The notes beneath the pieces were generated by a model, which worked only from the letters and a program-made list of their open reading frames with translations, ran no database searches and was not told the DNA's origin. Source: Axinella damicornis (lineage: Eukaryota; Porifera; Demospongiae; Axinellida; Axinellidae). From it: DNA of 64,000 bases. This document shows, in pieces, positions 33,000 through 43,697 of this stretch. How positions within the stretch are numbered: the stretch's first letter is position 1; every line of letters starts with the position of its first letter. The stretch lies in NCBI GenBank assembly GCA_963931865.1, contig OZ007505.1, positions 17,434,294 to 17,498,293 on the forward strand, in the 5' to 3' direction. A program made the position numbers and the translations under genes.

Positions 33000-34720
33000 C
33001 AAAAATTAAAAAGGATTTAGTGATGGCCTGTCACATTCGGAATTATTCAACCTCTCAAAAAAGCTAAGAAACAAGGAGAATGCCATTAACCAGGCTCAGT
33101 CCCATCCCATTGAAAAATGTAGACCTCTCAACCAAAGGCGATATAATGCTTACTGGGGACTTCAATGCCAGAACAGGCACTCTACTGGACTATGTCTACC
33201 ATGATTCATCGGTTGCGGAGCACTATATCCCACTACCCCCGGATTATCAAACCGATAAGGAAAAGATGAGAGCATCACAAGATGTGGTGGTAAATAACTA
33301 TGGGAGAGAGCTGTTAGACCTGTGTATAAGCTCAAGACTCAGAATAGTGAATGGCCGTCATGACCAGGACAGTCTGGGAGGATTCACCTGTTTTATCCCT
33401 AGAGGTAACAGTGTGGTAAACTATTCAATTGTCTCTCCAGAGCTGATGCCCAGCATTGCCCGTTTCAATATAGATGCATTGTCCCCACTCTCGGACCACT
33501 GCCCTTCGTTTTTGGACCTTAAAACCAATCCGCATTCCCCTTTCCAACTCTCAAATCTTCTGAAAGGGTCTAAAGACCTTTTGGATGAATACCTCAGAAG
33601 AAACGACATCAGTGAAGACTCATATACAGCAACTACACCCAAACCAAGAGTGAGATGGAATAAGGATCTGGAACAAGTCCTACAACAAGAATTCGCAGAT
33701 AACGGTTTTATTGATAAACTTTGCACGCTCCGCATGCAAGTAGACAATACGCAGGTGGACGACAGTGTATCCAAGTTTGTAAGATTATTACAGGGCACTA
33801 TCAAAAATGTGCAACAGTAAAGTACCCGGTGAACAAAAGGAATACCAACCCCTTGACACTCACTCAAAACTTCAATTGATGAGGAAGAAATACTAAGAGC
33901 AATCAAGAAACAAAAAAGCAACAAAGCCCCAGGACAAGATGGTTTGCCTCCTGCCTTATTCAAGCTCTTTGACGGGAGACTGGTTAATCACCTGACGCTA
34001 CTTTTCAACAAAGTCCATAGCACAGGAGTATACCCTAAAACCTGGTCAGTAGGAAACATAAAACCCATCCACAAAAAGGGAGACAAAACAAACCCAAATA
34101 GGGGCGTTGTTCACAAGTGTAATATGTGACAGAATTTCTACATGGGCGGAAGAGGAAGGGCTAGTATCCGAGGCTCAATTTGGATTCAGAAAAAAGAGGA
34201 GAACTACAGATGCGCGCCATATTCATTTTAAACACAGCCATTCAATCACGCAAGAAGAGACGCAAACAACTATACACTTGTTTCGTGGATTTTTCGAAAG
34301 CCTTTTATACAGTGGATCACAGACTCCTATGGAGCAAGCTTGCCTTGTTATGGCCTAAGTTCCACAATGCTAAATATTCTCCAGAGTATGTATGGGCAAG
34401 CCTCTTTCAGAGTCACTCTTAATTCAGATACATCAGAGGAATTTTTATACAGGAAGGGAGTAAGACAGGGCTGTAACTTAAGCCCGCTGTTATTCAGCCT
34501 CTTCATTCACGACCTCGAGAGGTACCTAGTAGAAAACAACTCGGGTTCAATTGAAATCAATTCTACAAACCTCCACATTTTGTTATTTGCTGATGACCTA
34601 GTGTTACTAGCAGACACACCAGCAGGCCTACAGAAATCTATTCAGATTTACCGTTTTGTACATGCGTATTCAAGGTGTGGCCTAATACATGATGAAGCTC
34701 CGGAATTCTTACGATGAAGA
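33000..34720 (+). mobile_element. Broken non-LTR retrotransposon (LINE): endonuclease and reverse transcriptase
   Basis: Frame 33080-33820 carries an apurinic-endonuclease-type fold: LTGDFNAR near residue 25 and SDHCPS near residue 145 are the catalytic GDFN and SDH motifs; the N-terminal part is missing. After a frame change, 33880-34110 gives NKAPGQDGLP and IKPIHKKGDK. Further shifted frames give FGFRKKRRT, CFVDFSKAF (motif A) and GVRQGCNLSPLLF (motif B), and 34340-34717 ends with LLFADDLVLLA (motif C, F-A-D-D). At least three frame breaks make it inactive. The clade is not clear to me. Its 5' edge (GTGATGGCCTGTC...ACCTCTCAAAAA) recurs at 48356. Confidence 0.9.
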
Positions 34721-35340
34721 CACCGGCGTCTTCAATTCTCCAGGTTCTTTTAGTACAGCCCACTTCTAAAGCCCAAGGTGAAGCTTCCGTAGTAGCTACG
34801 CCATTCTTCACAACAGGAGGTCATCGAAGTTGGCGTCCACCGCAAGGTCAGGGTTCATTCTTGCGATGACATCATATCCTCAGATCGTGCGAACTTAGTG
34901 AGCATTGCGACATTAGGGCTATTCCGTGTTGGGTATTAGGTATTACGCTTTGGGTATTGCGGCGTTAGGTCGTAGGTATTAGGCGTATTATGCATTGGGT
35001 GTCAGGTATTAAGTCTATCGTGTATTAGGTATTGCGCATTGGGTATTACGTCATTAGGCCATAGGCCCTATGCATTAGACGCGACCTCCAGGGCCACCGC
35101 AGTTGAATCACGCTGAAAGAATGATGTACCCCTAATCATTATCTGTCATTTTGACATTAACATAATATTCTGGAAGTTGACATTCATCTTGGGTGCTGAC
35201 ACATTATATCATTTAAGGAAACTGGCATACTGCATTTACCAGATTCAACAGGTTGTTTTGCATGAGATTTAGAGTAACAAACATCAGTGGATTGCATGAG
35301 CAAGGAAATAGGCTCGAATTTGCAGCACAGCTGCATGGAC
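34720..35340. other. No gene; short degenerate GGTATTAGG repeats
   Basis: Bases 34910-35070 hold many irregular copies of TTAGGTATTA/GGGTATT. The rest shows nothing I can name. Confidence 0.5.
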
Positions 35341-35344
35341 ACCA

Positions 35345-35519
35345 TGGTGGAGCATTCCATACAGCTTGTATAAACTTTCATGATGTTCACGGCTTTCTGT
35401 TGTGTAAGGTCCAGTAAGCAATCAGCTGGAACAGGTAGCAGATCATTGCTTAGACTGTGCATAACAGAAAGCCGTGAACATCATGAAAGTTTATTCAGGC
35501 TGTACGGAATGCTCCACCA
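35345..35519. mobile_element. Hairpin (MITE-like) element
   Basis: Arms 35345-35402 and 35463-35519 (TCATGATGTTCACGGCTTTC / GAAAGCCGTGAACATCATGA) pair over about 57 bases with a loop of 60 bases. Confidence 0.75.
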
Positions 35520-35809
35520 CATGTCCATAGTACTAGCACAGTTACTCAGTTGCAACTCAGATAACTAAACAAGTACACGTATGTTAAAACAACAATCATT
35601 TTGCTTATCATACAATAGACTTTACAAAACAGACTAGCTAACAAGGTTAATATGTAAAGTTTGATACCTACTGCACACTAGCTACAGTTGCAACTCAGAT
35701 AACAAAACAAGACAGCAACTTTGTTTATCACATATCTGCAGTTTATCATATTTTGCAAATCAACATAACATAGCAACTGCGTTAAAATGACAGTTGTGAT
35801 TTTACCAAT

Positions 35810-36110
35810 GTTGTTTTAGTTATCTAAAACTGAAATAGTTTAGTTTTTGGTTTTAATTAGGTAGAAGTCGCATTGATTAGTTTAGTTTTAGTTTTAATTA
35901 CTAAATCTCAAAAGGGTTAGTAAAGGCTCTTTTAGTTTTAGTAACCACCATTTTTGGGTGATTTTCATATTAGTTTAGTTGTAGTTTTAATTAACAGGCT
36001 AAGACAGTCCTCATTTTAGTTTTAGTTTTAATTACTAAAGTGAAATATGCCATACTAAACTGCATTATAGTTTTAGTTTTAGTTAACTAAAACAACATTG
36101 GATTTTACAG
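35810..36110 (+). repeat. TTTTAGTTTTAG-rich low-complexity tract
   Basis: Dozens of TTTTAG / TAGTTTTAATTA units, some in the reverse sense (CTAAAAC), just upstream of the receptor gene. Confidence 0.65.
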
Positions 36111-36295
36111 CATGTAGCTGTAGCCTAAGCTGGCAGTCTGCATAAGACGACTCTGGGGTAGATCATAGATAGATTATCCTCTATGTGTATAGATGTGTTC
36201 TTGTTCTTGAACGTATACGGCTGCATTTTCAATCTGTTGATGCAAGCAAACATAGCTAATCAGACTAGTCATTCTCGATTCGCTTCAGTAGAGTC

Positions 36296-37477
36296 ATGGA
36301 TGCTGAAGAAGTGTTCCTGTCCTGCAGCAACCTGACACTGGGGCAGTACAGAGCCGTAACTCTCGCATGGGGACTCACGGGAGCAGCAGCATGTATTGTC
36401 TCCCTTGCTGTACTTGGGATCATTTTGCTCATTCAAGTTACCAAGAAACAGGCATTGGAGAATTTGCCCAAGAGAGTTTACTTGGCAACTGTTCTCTACA
36501 CCTTGCTCAATTCCAGTATGGTGATAGCAGCAGTGAACTACTCACACCCTCCTTCCCAGGAAGCAGCATGGTGTGAGGCTCTGGGCTTTCTCCTGCATTA
36601 CACTGGCACACTAATGATTGTCCATTACTGTGCTCTCGCATTCACTCTAGTGTTTCAAGTCACTGTACCAGTGTACCTGGAAGCAGTCAGGAAGAAGAAA
36701 CAAAATGTTTACAGTCCCAAGAAAGCAAAGCGGGAAGTATTACTATACCTGATCCTGTTTCTTTGTCCCCTTCTGAACACCTGGGAGCCATTTCTTCCAC
36801 AGCTACCATCCTATGGCAACTACGGACCATTGTGCTGGTTTCAGTTGGAGGTAACTGACAACTGCACTGCCAACAAATCTGATGAACTCTTTCTGCGGAC
36901 GATCCCTTTTGCAGTTGTGTGTTTTGGAATCAGTGTGCTGACTTTCACAGTATCACTTGCTCTTTGTTGCATGTATTGCAAGTTCCACACAAAAACAATT
37001 GGAAGTCGCATCATCACAGTCATCCCAACAATAGCACTTGTGACAGTCATATCGTTCTTGATGATGCTGTGGTTCATTCTGTTAGCTATCACCGCCAAAA
37101 GTCAAATTGGCCCTTTCTCCACTTGGGTAGAGCATGTAACAGTTGCACAAGCAGGTACTATTGGAATGCTAGTGGTTGTAGGAATTTATGTACACTTCCC
37201 AACACACTTGTGTTTGTACTGCAAGAGAGCTTTACCTCAGGAAGGAGGACAGAATGAACAGCAAGTTATTCATCCCCCAGAGTCTGCACCCTATCACAAC
37301 ACTCAGTGTAGTCAAATGATGTATACCAATACCCATTCACGTGCACCAGTTACTACAGAAGCTACTCCGCTAATCTCTCCGTGTACTTGTCACCCAGAGG
37401 TGGACCATCATAAATATCCTACTTACACAACGTGCAGCATTTCCCATGAACCAGTCACTACAGACATATATAATTGA
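36296..37477 (+). CDS. Intronless seven-transmembrane receptor, orphan
   Basis: One open frame of 393 codons. Hydrophobic segments at about residues 22-47, 58-82, 95-128, 147-168, 202-232, 240-268 and 280-305 give the seven-helix pattern with a short N-terminus. A Cys before helix 3 (AWCEALG) and CWFQLEVTDNC in the second outer loop fit the usual disulfide. N-glycosylation sequons occur at NLT near the N-terminus and at NCT and NKS in that loop. Basic loops KKQALENLPKR and RKKKQNVYSPKKAKR face the cytosol by the positive-inside rule. The 80-residue tail is rich in His, Thr, Ser and Cys. I see no DRY or NPxxY motif, so it is not an ordinary rhodopsin-type receptor; it looks nearer to the cAMP-receptor-like or secretin-like orphans of early animals. 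Ligand unknown. Confidence 0.8.
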   Translation: MDAEEVFLSCSNLTLGQYRAVTLAWGLTGAAACIVSLAVLGIILLIQVTKKQALENLPKRVYLATVLYTLLNSSMVIAAVNYSHPPSQEAAWCEALGFLLHYTGTLMIVHYCALAFTLVFQVTVPVYLEAVRKKKQNVYSPKKAKREVLLYLILFLCPLLNTWEPFLPQLPSYGNYGPLCWFQLEVTDNCTANKSDELFLRTIPFAVVCFGISVLTFTVSLALCCMYCKFHTKTIGSRIITVIPTIALVTVISFLMMLWFILLAITAKSQIGPFSTWVEHVTVAQAGTIGMLVVVGIYVHFPTHLCLYCKRALPQEGGQNEQQVIHPPESAPYHNTQCSQMMYTNTHSRAPVTTEATPLISPCTCHPEVDHHKYPTYTTCSISHEPVTTDIYN

Positions 37478-37639
37478 CATCTATATCACCGCTATCGCTA
37501 TAATTATATATCAAACTATTATTTGCTCGTACATGTGAATTTGTTTGTAGTTTTGGGAGTGTATCCTGCCGGTATAATTTTCTTTTTTAGTAAAGGTACT
37601 TCTGCTTCTGAATCATGGTGATTCGTTACAACTATACTT

Positions 37640-38005
37640 AGTTAAACAACCCAAGGAGTGGTTAGCTAGTTCAGTTTCTGTAAGTCCTTGTTGCAAAATA
37701 TATAGTATCATACCAAGGAGTGCATAACGTATATGTATACAGTGTCACATTTCATTCATAGTAACAATTTGTTCCTGTACTATGGTATGTCTTAGATGTA
37801 TGTCACATCATATAGGCTGTGTGACATCATTTGCATGTGTGGTACCTTCAAAGTATCATTTCACTATACAATTCTAGGCATGATACTTGAGGGAATACAA
37901 TTTATTGAGGCCTTAACTCCTACATCGCTACGACATGCAATGGAACATGTATAGTTTTGCAACAAGGACTCATAGAAACTGCACTAACCGCTCTTGGGTT
38001 GTTTG
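37640..38005. mobile_element. TIR (MITE-like) element after the receptor gene
   Basis: The ends AAACAACCCAAGGAGTGGTTA (37644-37664 region) and TAACCGCTCTTGGGTTGTTT (ending at about 38006), followed by TCAGTTTCT...GTCCTTGTTGCAAAA and its reverse complement, form inverted arms of about 50 bases around 260 bases of unique sequence. Confidence 0.65.
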
Positions 38006-38732
38006 AAATAAGCATTTTATATGTTTGAAGGTGCTCTTATCCCCAGACTGCAGGCTTGTTTTGAGATCAGTCTGGAGATGAGACCAACAAGCTACACACT
38101 GTAAAAGGAGAAGGCTTTGTTCTGGTTAACTACCTCAGTTGCATCTCAGTGCCTCCACTGTGGTAATGAATGTCACTCACACAAGTACAGCCTACTTGGA
38201 TCCCATCTGAAAAGGGTACAGCCGGAGGCAACAAAACTGATGTATGCTGCTTTCCTAGCCTCGTTCCCAGGCCTACCCCGTTTTTTCTGTTCTTCGGTTT
38301 CCGTTGACAATAATACACGGATGCGGATATATATATATATATATATATATACAGACGCGATGTGACTACGCGATAAAAAGTCACTTTAAGGACATCATTG
38401 GAAAGCTCTTTTATGCTGACCACAATGGCACAATCCTCAGCTTCAAATCTCATTCACATACCGAGTGCAACGCTCTATTGCAACGCTCTAGTGCAATGCT
38501 CTATTGCAACGCTCTATCAAGTCTATTCCCAGTGACCAATAATTATTGTGGTTCATTGGCCTGTTGTTGGCAGTGCACTTCAGCTTTGCAAGCAGGTGGA
38601 CATGGGTTTGCACTATTAGTGCTTTTAGAGTCCTTACAAGAGGGCTTTAACCCACTTGGAACTGGTGGCATTGCTAATTGGTCGAGGGCACACAGGTAAT
38701 TTCAGCTATACTAAGCAGATATGTGACTTAAC

Positions 38733-39567
38733 CACTGATGATCGGCTGGTTGTCAAAGTGTTCCATGAGAGTATCAGCATCCGGAAACTTCCCAAGACCA
38801 AAACAGAAGTGGCGTCCATCCCAGATGACACGATAGTGCTTCACAGAGCATCTGTAGGTAGAAGGGAAGGAGAGGTGGGAGGGAGAGGTGGGGGAAGGTG
38901 GGAGGGAGAGGTGGGGGAAGGTGGAGGGAGAAGGGGTAGGAAGGGGAGAGGAGGGCAGGAGGGGGGACAAGAGGAGGAGGCAGCGGAGAGAGAATGGGGA
39001 GGAGATAGAATGGAGAGGGAGAGGAGGATAAGATGGGAGTCAAACTAAGAGACTGTTGGGGTATACAGATGGGGTACCTCACAGTGCAGTGAGTCAGCTG
39101 ATCACACGAACTACACACCTCACAGTGTCGGCAGTCAGCTGATCACACGACCTAGCTACCTCACAGAGAGTGTCGGCGGTCAGCTGATCACACGACCTAG
39201 CTACCTCACAGAGAGTGTCGGTGGTCAGCTGATCACATGACCTACCTCACTGAGAATGTCAGGAGGTCAGCTGATCACATGATCTACCTCACTGAGAATG
39301 TCAGGAAGTCAGCTGATCACATGACCCACCTCACTGAGAATGTCAGGGGGTCAGCTGATCACATGGCACACCTTACAGAGAGTGTCAGGGGGTTGCGTTG
39401 GTTAAGTTGACTGTCACATGACTGATCACATGACCTACATGTACCTCACAGAGAGTGTCAGTGAGTCAGTGTTGGTCAAGCTATCTCGCAGGAGGTAGGT
39501 TCCATCAGAGATCTCTCTGGACATGAGCATGCTCTCTGCAATGCGTCGTGATATGCCATGATGGTAC

Positions 39568-39570
<3 letters not shown>
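38733..39570 (-). CDS. SH2-domain protein, two exons (partial gene, DAPP1/Bam32-like)
   Basis: Exon 39445-39570 (acceptor in a CA repeat, donor GTACAT) gives WYHHGISRRIAESMLM, then SDGTYLLRDS with the phosphotyrosine-binding arginine (FLVRES-type motif), then LTLSV. It splices in phase 2 to exon 38733-38851 (donor GTTAAG), which gives CSVKHYRVIWDG, FCFGLGKFPDADTLMEHF and DNQPIIS. Together they make a nearly complete SH2 fold; VKHYRV and the FxNQPLI-like end are most like DAPP1/Bam32. The exons before (at higher coordinates) and after, including any PH domain, were not found. A possible upstream exon at about 40319-40375 is unproven. The protein probably binds phosphotyrosine at membranes in signalling. 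Confidence 0.85.
38866..39040 (+). repeat. GGGA-rich purine tract in the SH2 intron
   Basis: GGTGGGAGGGAGA and GGTGGGGGAAGG units are repeated; strongly G-rich on the plus strand, so possibly able to form quadruplexes. On the gene strand it is a long pyrimidine tract just before the 38851 acceptor. Confidence 0.8.
39060..39440 (+). repeat. Minisatellite with GTCAGCTGATCACATGA core, about 8 copies
   Basis: Units of about 50 bases: AGAGTGTCGG.GGTCAGCTGATCACA.GACCTA.CTCAC. It lies wholly in the intron between the two SH2 exons. CAGCTG and TGATCA are repeated palindromic cores. Confidence 0.8.
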
Positions 39571-39645
<75 letters not shown>

Positions 39646-39680
39646 TGTGTGTGTGTGGGTGTGCGTGTGTGTGGGTGTGT
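39571..39680 (+). repeat. (GT)n microsatellite
   Basis: About 40 GT units with a few interruptions. On the minus strand it is (CA)n ending in the AG acceptor of the SH2 exon. Confidence 0.97.
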
Positions 39681-39691
39681 AGGTGATAGGT

Positions 39692-40130
39692 AGAACATTG
39701 TTTGTTTGTGAGATGCACGTTAGGGTACATGTATGATGAATGTGTGTGTGTGTGTGTGTGTGTAGGTGTGTGTTGGTGTGTGTGTGTATGTGTGTGTGTG
39801 TGTAGGTGTGTGATGGTGTGTGTGTGTATGTGTGTGTGTGTGTGTGTGTGTGCCCATGTGCAGATGGTGAGCTCCCGTTTCGCGTGGACAATGCGAACAC
39901 TCTTGCCTCCAGACCTCGACACATATAACAAACAAGGGCTTTGAGATTCTTGATTGGGCACCAGCCCCCCTTGTGTCCACCATCTGTCTACCAGACGTCA
40001 CCGCACGGTAGAACATTGTTTGTTTGTGAGATGCACGTTAGGGTACATGTATGACGGATGTGTGTGTGTGTGTGTGTGTAGGTGTGTGTTGGTGTGTGTG
40101 TGTATGTGTGTGTGTGTGTAGGTGTGTGTT

Positions 40131-40169
<39 letters not shown>

Positions 40170-40317
40170 CCATGTGCAGATGGTGAGCTCCCGTTTCGCG
40201 TGGACAATGCGAACACTCTTGCCTCCAGACCTCGACACATATAACAAACAAGGGCTTTGAGATTCTTGATTGGGCACCAGCCCCCCTTGTGTCCACCATC
40301 TGTCTACCAGACGTCAC
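39692..40317 (+). repeat. Tandem duplication of a 310-base segment
   Basis: Bases 39692-40007 and 40008-40317 are near identical: GGTAGAACATTGTTTGTTTG, a (TGTG)n block, CAGATGGTGAGCTCCCGTTT, then GGGCACCAGCCCCCCTTGTG and GACGTCACCGCAC. On the minus strand both copies carry an open stretch reading [20 protein letters not shown]. No good donor follows, so I do not call it an exon. Confidence 0.8.
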
Positions 40318-40489
40318 CGCACGTGACCATGCAGATCTCCCAGGCCTTCGAATTCTCCCTCTGTATCAGCATACTGCAAGCGATCAAAGACTGGAGGTGG
40401 GAACTGCCTAGGAACGAGGCTACGTGCACAAAAACAAACAATATGACAACAGGCAGGAGTGGGATGTCTCTTTGCCATGTGTCTCATTG

Positions 40490-40645
40490 TTTTATGCAAG
40501 CTGAGTGCATCAAGAATACTGAGTTTTACAGAGGTATGCAAGCTGAGTGCATCAAGAATACTGAGTTTTACAGAGGTATGCAAGCTGAGTGCATCAAGTT
40601 TTACAGAGGTATGCAAGCTGAGTGCATCAAGAATACGGAGTTTTA
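40490..40645 (+). repeat. Minisatellite, unit about 41 bp, 4 copies
   Basis: Unit ATGCAAGCTGAGTGCATCAA plus GAATACTGAGTTTTACAGAGG; the third copy lacks GAATACTGA. Confidence 0.85.
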
Positions 40646-40659
40646 CACCACTGAGGTAA

Positions 40660-41160
40660 ACCTTTGATCGTGCCAGTGTGAAGTGTCAGCTCGTCAAGAT
40701 CCATGATCATGCAACAGTGTAGCTACAAAGTCCCCAATGCTGGTGAGGGATAGGACTTCAAAGGGTGGTGTAGCCTCGGTCCCAGGCTCTCTCCTCAGAG
40801 CCTGGGACCGAGGCTAGGGGTGGTGATGGTGGGAGAAAAATAAATGACCCCACACCTTCTAGCTATGTTATGACCACACTGACTACTGGGCATCCACCAC
40901 ATTAATGTCTAAATGTCTAAACCTCAAGTAGTGGGTAGAATACCTCCAAAAGCTTACTATGCTAATGCATGACTTCAAAATAATCTAAGTCACTACACTC
41001 GACTCTGTCTAGTTTATTTGCAACAGTTCTACACGTAATGGCGGAATACTGACCTCACCCTCATTCCAAAGCTTCAGAAGGAGCATGCCAATTTCACAGA
41101 ATAGCCTGTCGCCTTTTCACTACAGCAAGTCCGCTACCACAGTACCAGTCTCGCAACCCG
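40660..41160. other. No gene; one hairpin of the CCTCGTTCCCAGG family
   Basis: Bases 40770-40818 read AGCCTCGGTCCCAGGCTCTC...AGAGCCTGGGACCGAGGCT, an inverted pair. Nothing else recognised. Confidence 0.5.
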
Positions 41161-41790
41161 TTTACTTGACTGCAGCCGTGACCTTTGAACCGGGGAGGCG
41201 CGCGCAACCGGAAGCGGGTTTAAATACTGAATTTGTGGCAAGTTTTGGCGGGAAGTCGGGATGGCACACTCGCTAAGCACTTGCTTTGCAGCCTGGGGGT
41301 TGAGTGTTCGTCTCCCCAATAACCGAGTACGAGTCTGGGCCACTCCGTACACACCGGTTCCTGACTTCCCCGCCTAGCAGCCGGAGTACGCCGGTTCCCA
41401 TCTGACCACCGAAGCTAAAGAAAGGTGTTCTGGTTGAAAGCAGGTTAGCCTCCTGTGATTCCAGTCACCGACGCCTATCCAGCGCTCCTGAGGCTTACAC
41501 TTCGGTGTCTGACCTGTCACGGAGGGGTAGGTGTGTTGCTAGGTTGTATTTTTTTCTTTTTTTTCCCCCTTCTTTTTTTTTCTTTTGGTTGCAAGAGTGT
41601 TCATTCAGGGCTGCTATATATAGTATAAGTATAGCTTATTCTTTTTTTTTCTTTTCTTTTTCCCCCCTTTCTTTTTTTTATCTTTTGGGTGTGTTCATTC
41701 AGGGCTGTTACAAATAGACTATATATAAGCTTATTTTTTCCCCCTTTCTTTTGGGTGTGTTCATTCGGGGCTGCAACAACAGGGGCGGCG
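41160..41790 (+). mobile_element. Dispersed SINE-like repeat, copy 1 (copy 2 at 44940-45500)
   Basis: Shared with 44940-45500: GTGACCTTTGAACCGG, GGGTTTAAATA.TGAATTTG, GGGCCACTCCGTACA, GACTTCCCCGCCTAGCAGC, GTACGCCGGTTCCC, TTCACGGAGGG-like end, then a T/C-rich tail. GATGGCACACTCGCTAAGCA at 41261 and GGTTGAGTGTTCGTCTCC at 41298 resemble weak A and B boxes. The pyrimidine tail at 41547-41752 contains two copies of GTGTTCATTCAGGGCTG. Confidence 0.6.
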
Positions 41791-41799
41791 GCACGTATT

Positions 41800-42180
41800 T
41801 TCGATTGGGGGGGCAAGCCAGTGGCGTAGCGCACGCTGGCGAAGGCAGTGCATAGCGCGTAGTGTCGATCAGTCCGCGCGAAGCGCGGAAAATTTTTTCG
41901 CCTTCATTTTTCAGTTATCAGGATGGGCTCTCGTGGCACCTTCGTGCTTTGTACTGCGCGTTCCAGATGTATGAGGATCGATGCTGCGCCAGATCAGCAA
42001 CTCGATTCGCGTACATCACAAGGTTAGCCGGGTCAGCCTAGTACTAAGTATAGGGCAGCCGTTAGCTGTTTAATAGTAGCTAGCTAGGAGTTAGGGGGGG
42101 CGATGCCCCCCTAAATATTTTTCGGGGGGGGCGCTTGCCCCCCTTGCCCCCCCCGTGCCGCCGCCCCTGAACAAGTATAC
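41800..42180. other. Low-complexity G/C runs; no gene
   Basis: GGGGGGCGATGCCCCCC and GGGGGGGGCGCTTGCCCCCC form short stems around 42096-42150, and GGGGCGGCGGCACG (41782) pairs with CGTGCCGCCGCCCC (42154-42167). This may be a miniature element of about 390 bases with inverted ends. Confidence 0.45.
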
Positions 42181-42234
42181 ATGTAGGCTTATTCTCCCTT
42201 CAGCTGATTTTGCTGTTCGTCTATATACATTGCA

Positions 42235-42965
42235 ATAATTTGAAGAAGGCATCCAGCCAAATTCCCACCCTGAACAATGGTTCAATTATTGCTTCCACAA
42301 ATGTTGACAAGGCCTCAGTGCTAAATGAGGTTCTCTCCCAAAATTTCAATTCAACTGTTCCTCCTCTAACTGAAGCTGACTCCCAGACTTTTTCCGTAAA
42401 CTCCTCAGCAGAACTGCCTGAAAATATTTTTTGTTCAGAGGATGAGGTCCTTGGCCTACTTCTTGCAATTGATACCAGCAAGGCATCAGGACCAGATGGA
42501 ATATCCGGAACAATGCTGAAGAACACAGCCCACACAATTTCTCCCCTTGTAACAAGACTGTTCAATTTATCCATCAAAACGGGAAAAGTACCGAAGATTT
42601 CTTCTGTTGTACCAATTCCTAAGGCTTCACCAAACACAGATAATCCTCGTAACTATAGACCTATTTCACTTCTCCCAGTCATCAGCAAGCTATTGGAACG
42701 GCATATCCACAGTGTGGTGTACAATCATCTGACAGAAAATAACTTGCTGGCTAAAGATCAATGGGGATTTACTGCCGGAAAATCTACTGTGACTGCTCTT
42801 ATATCCACTTTTAATGAAATTCTCCAGATGCTGGAATCTGGTGCCGACATCGCCCTTGTCTTTTTCGACTTACAAAAAGCTTTTGATACAGTACCACATC
42901 TACCTCTTCTACAAAAGCTAAGGGATCACGGTTTGAATCCGCGCATTCTTCAATATATGGTTGAC
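42235..42965 (+). mobile_element. 5'- and 3'-truncated LINE reverse transcriptase fragment
   Basis: An uninterrupted frame from about 42235. It shows SKASGPDGISGTMLK, VVPIPKASPN, NYRPISLLPVISKLLER, QWGFTAGKST and ALVFFDLQKAFDTVPH (RT motif A). This is the jockey/CR1/RTE-type RT order. It stops being RT-like after LRDHGLNPRILQYM at about 42960, so motifs B and C (FADD) are missing. It is distinct in sequence from the LINE at 33000. Confidence 0.9.
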
Positions 42966-43324
42966 CAAAACATTTATGTAGTGGAAGTCATGTGATATAA
43001 TTATGCATGATTGAAGTTTGTGGTGTCAGTTGCTGGATGATATGATCAGAGATCTCTTCGAATCTGCTACTGCAAACGGTCAGGAGTTGATGACTACCCC
43101 TCAGCAGAACCGCCAGCCTGGGAGAGAGGCAGATCAGAGCGGTCAATGGGGTTCACACCAACTCAGCATTCAATTGCATTGGTGCCTAACATGCTAGGTG
43201 TCTTGAACTAGGAGAGCTAGGAGTGTGATACGAAGCTGGGATTAGCACACTTGTGATCAGCATGAATGGAGAATTCCAATGATGTCCATTTTGCTGTCGG
43301 TTGAATTTATCACAACAATCCATG

Positions 43325-43580
43325 GATTATACTAGGAATACGCATGCACAGTGTCTATGCCTCGCGCACGATCACAATCTGTAATCTGTAGCAGTAGGCG
43401 TGGTTTCCTGTAGAAGAAAAACGAAGGTGCGAAGGTCAGTTCAGCGTGCGAAGTTTAGTTGTTCGAAGTTGTGCGAAGTTGCTGAGGTTGAAGATGGCTA
43501 AGCGTTGCCAGGAAGAATACGAAGACGTTAACGAGGTTCTACACCCTTCGACACTGTCAACACTCTACTATATGTACGTA
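43325..43580 (+). repeat. Dispersed repeat, copy 2 (partner at 118-360)
   Basis: Runs from TACTAGGAATACGCATGCAC to about ACTCTACTATATGTACGTAC. The plus strand has ATG at about 43494 with context GAAGATGGCT and the frame MAKRCQEEYEDVNEV. Confidence 0.6.
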
Positions 43581-43697
43581 CTAGTCTAACAAGCTAGCCC
43601 TTCGCTTTCTCCAGTACTCGATCGCTTTCAGTATGCGCGCGCGGAGAAGTAAGGTCTAGAAACTTTGGACCACTTTACTCGGTACGAAAGAATGCAA

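Noticed and set aside
39476..40317. Long His/Thr-rich and Cys/Val-rich open frames on both strands
   Set aside because: They are translations of (GT)n/(CA)n microsatellites and a tandem duplication; only the SH2 part at 39445-39570 is a real exon.
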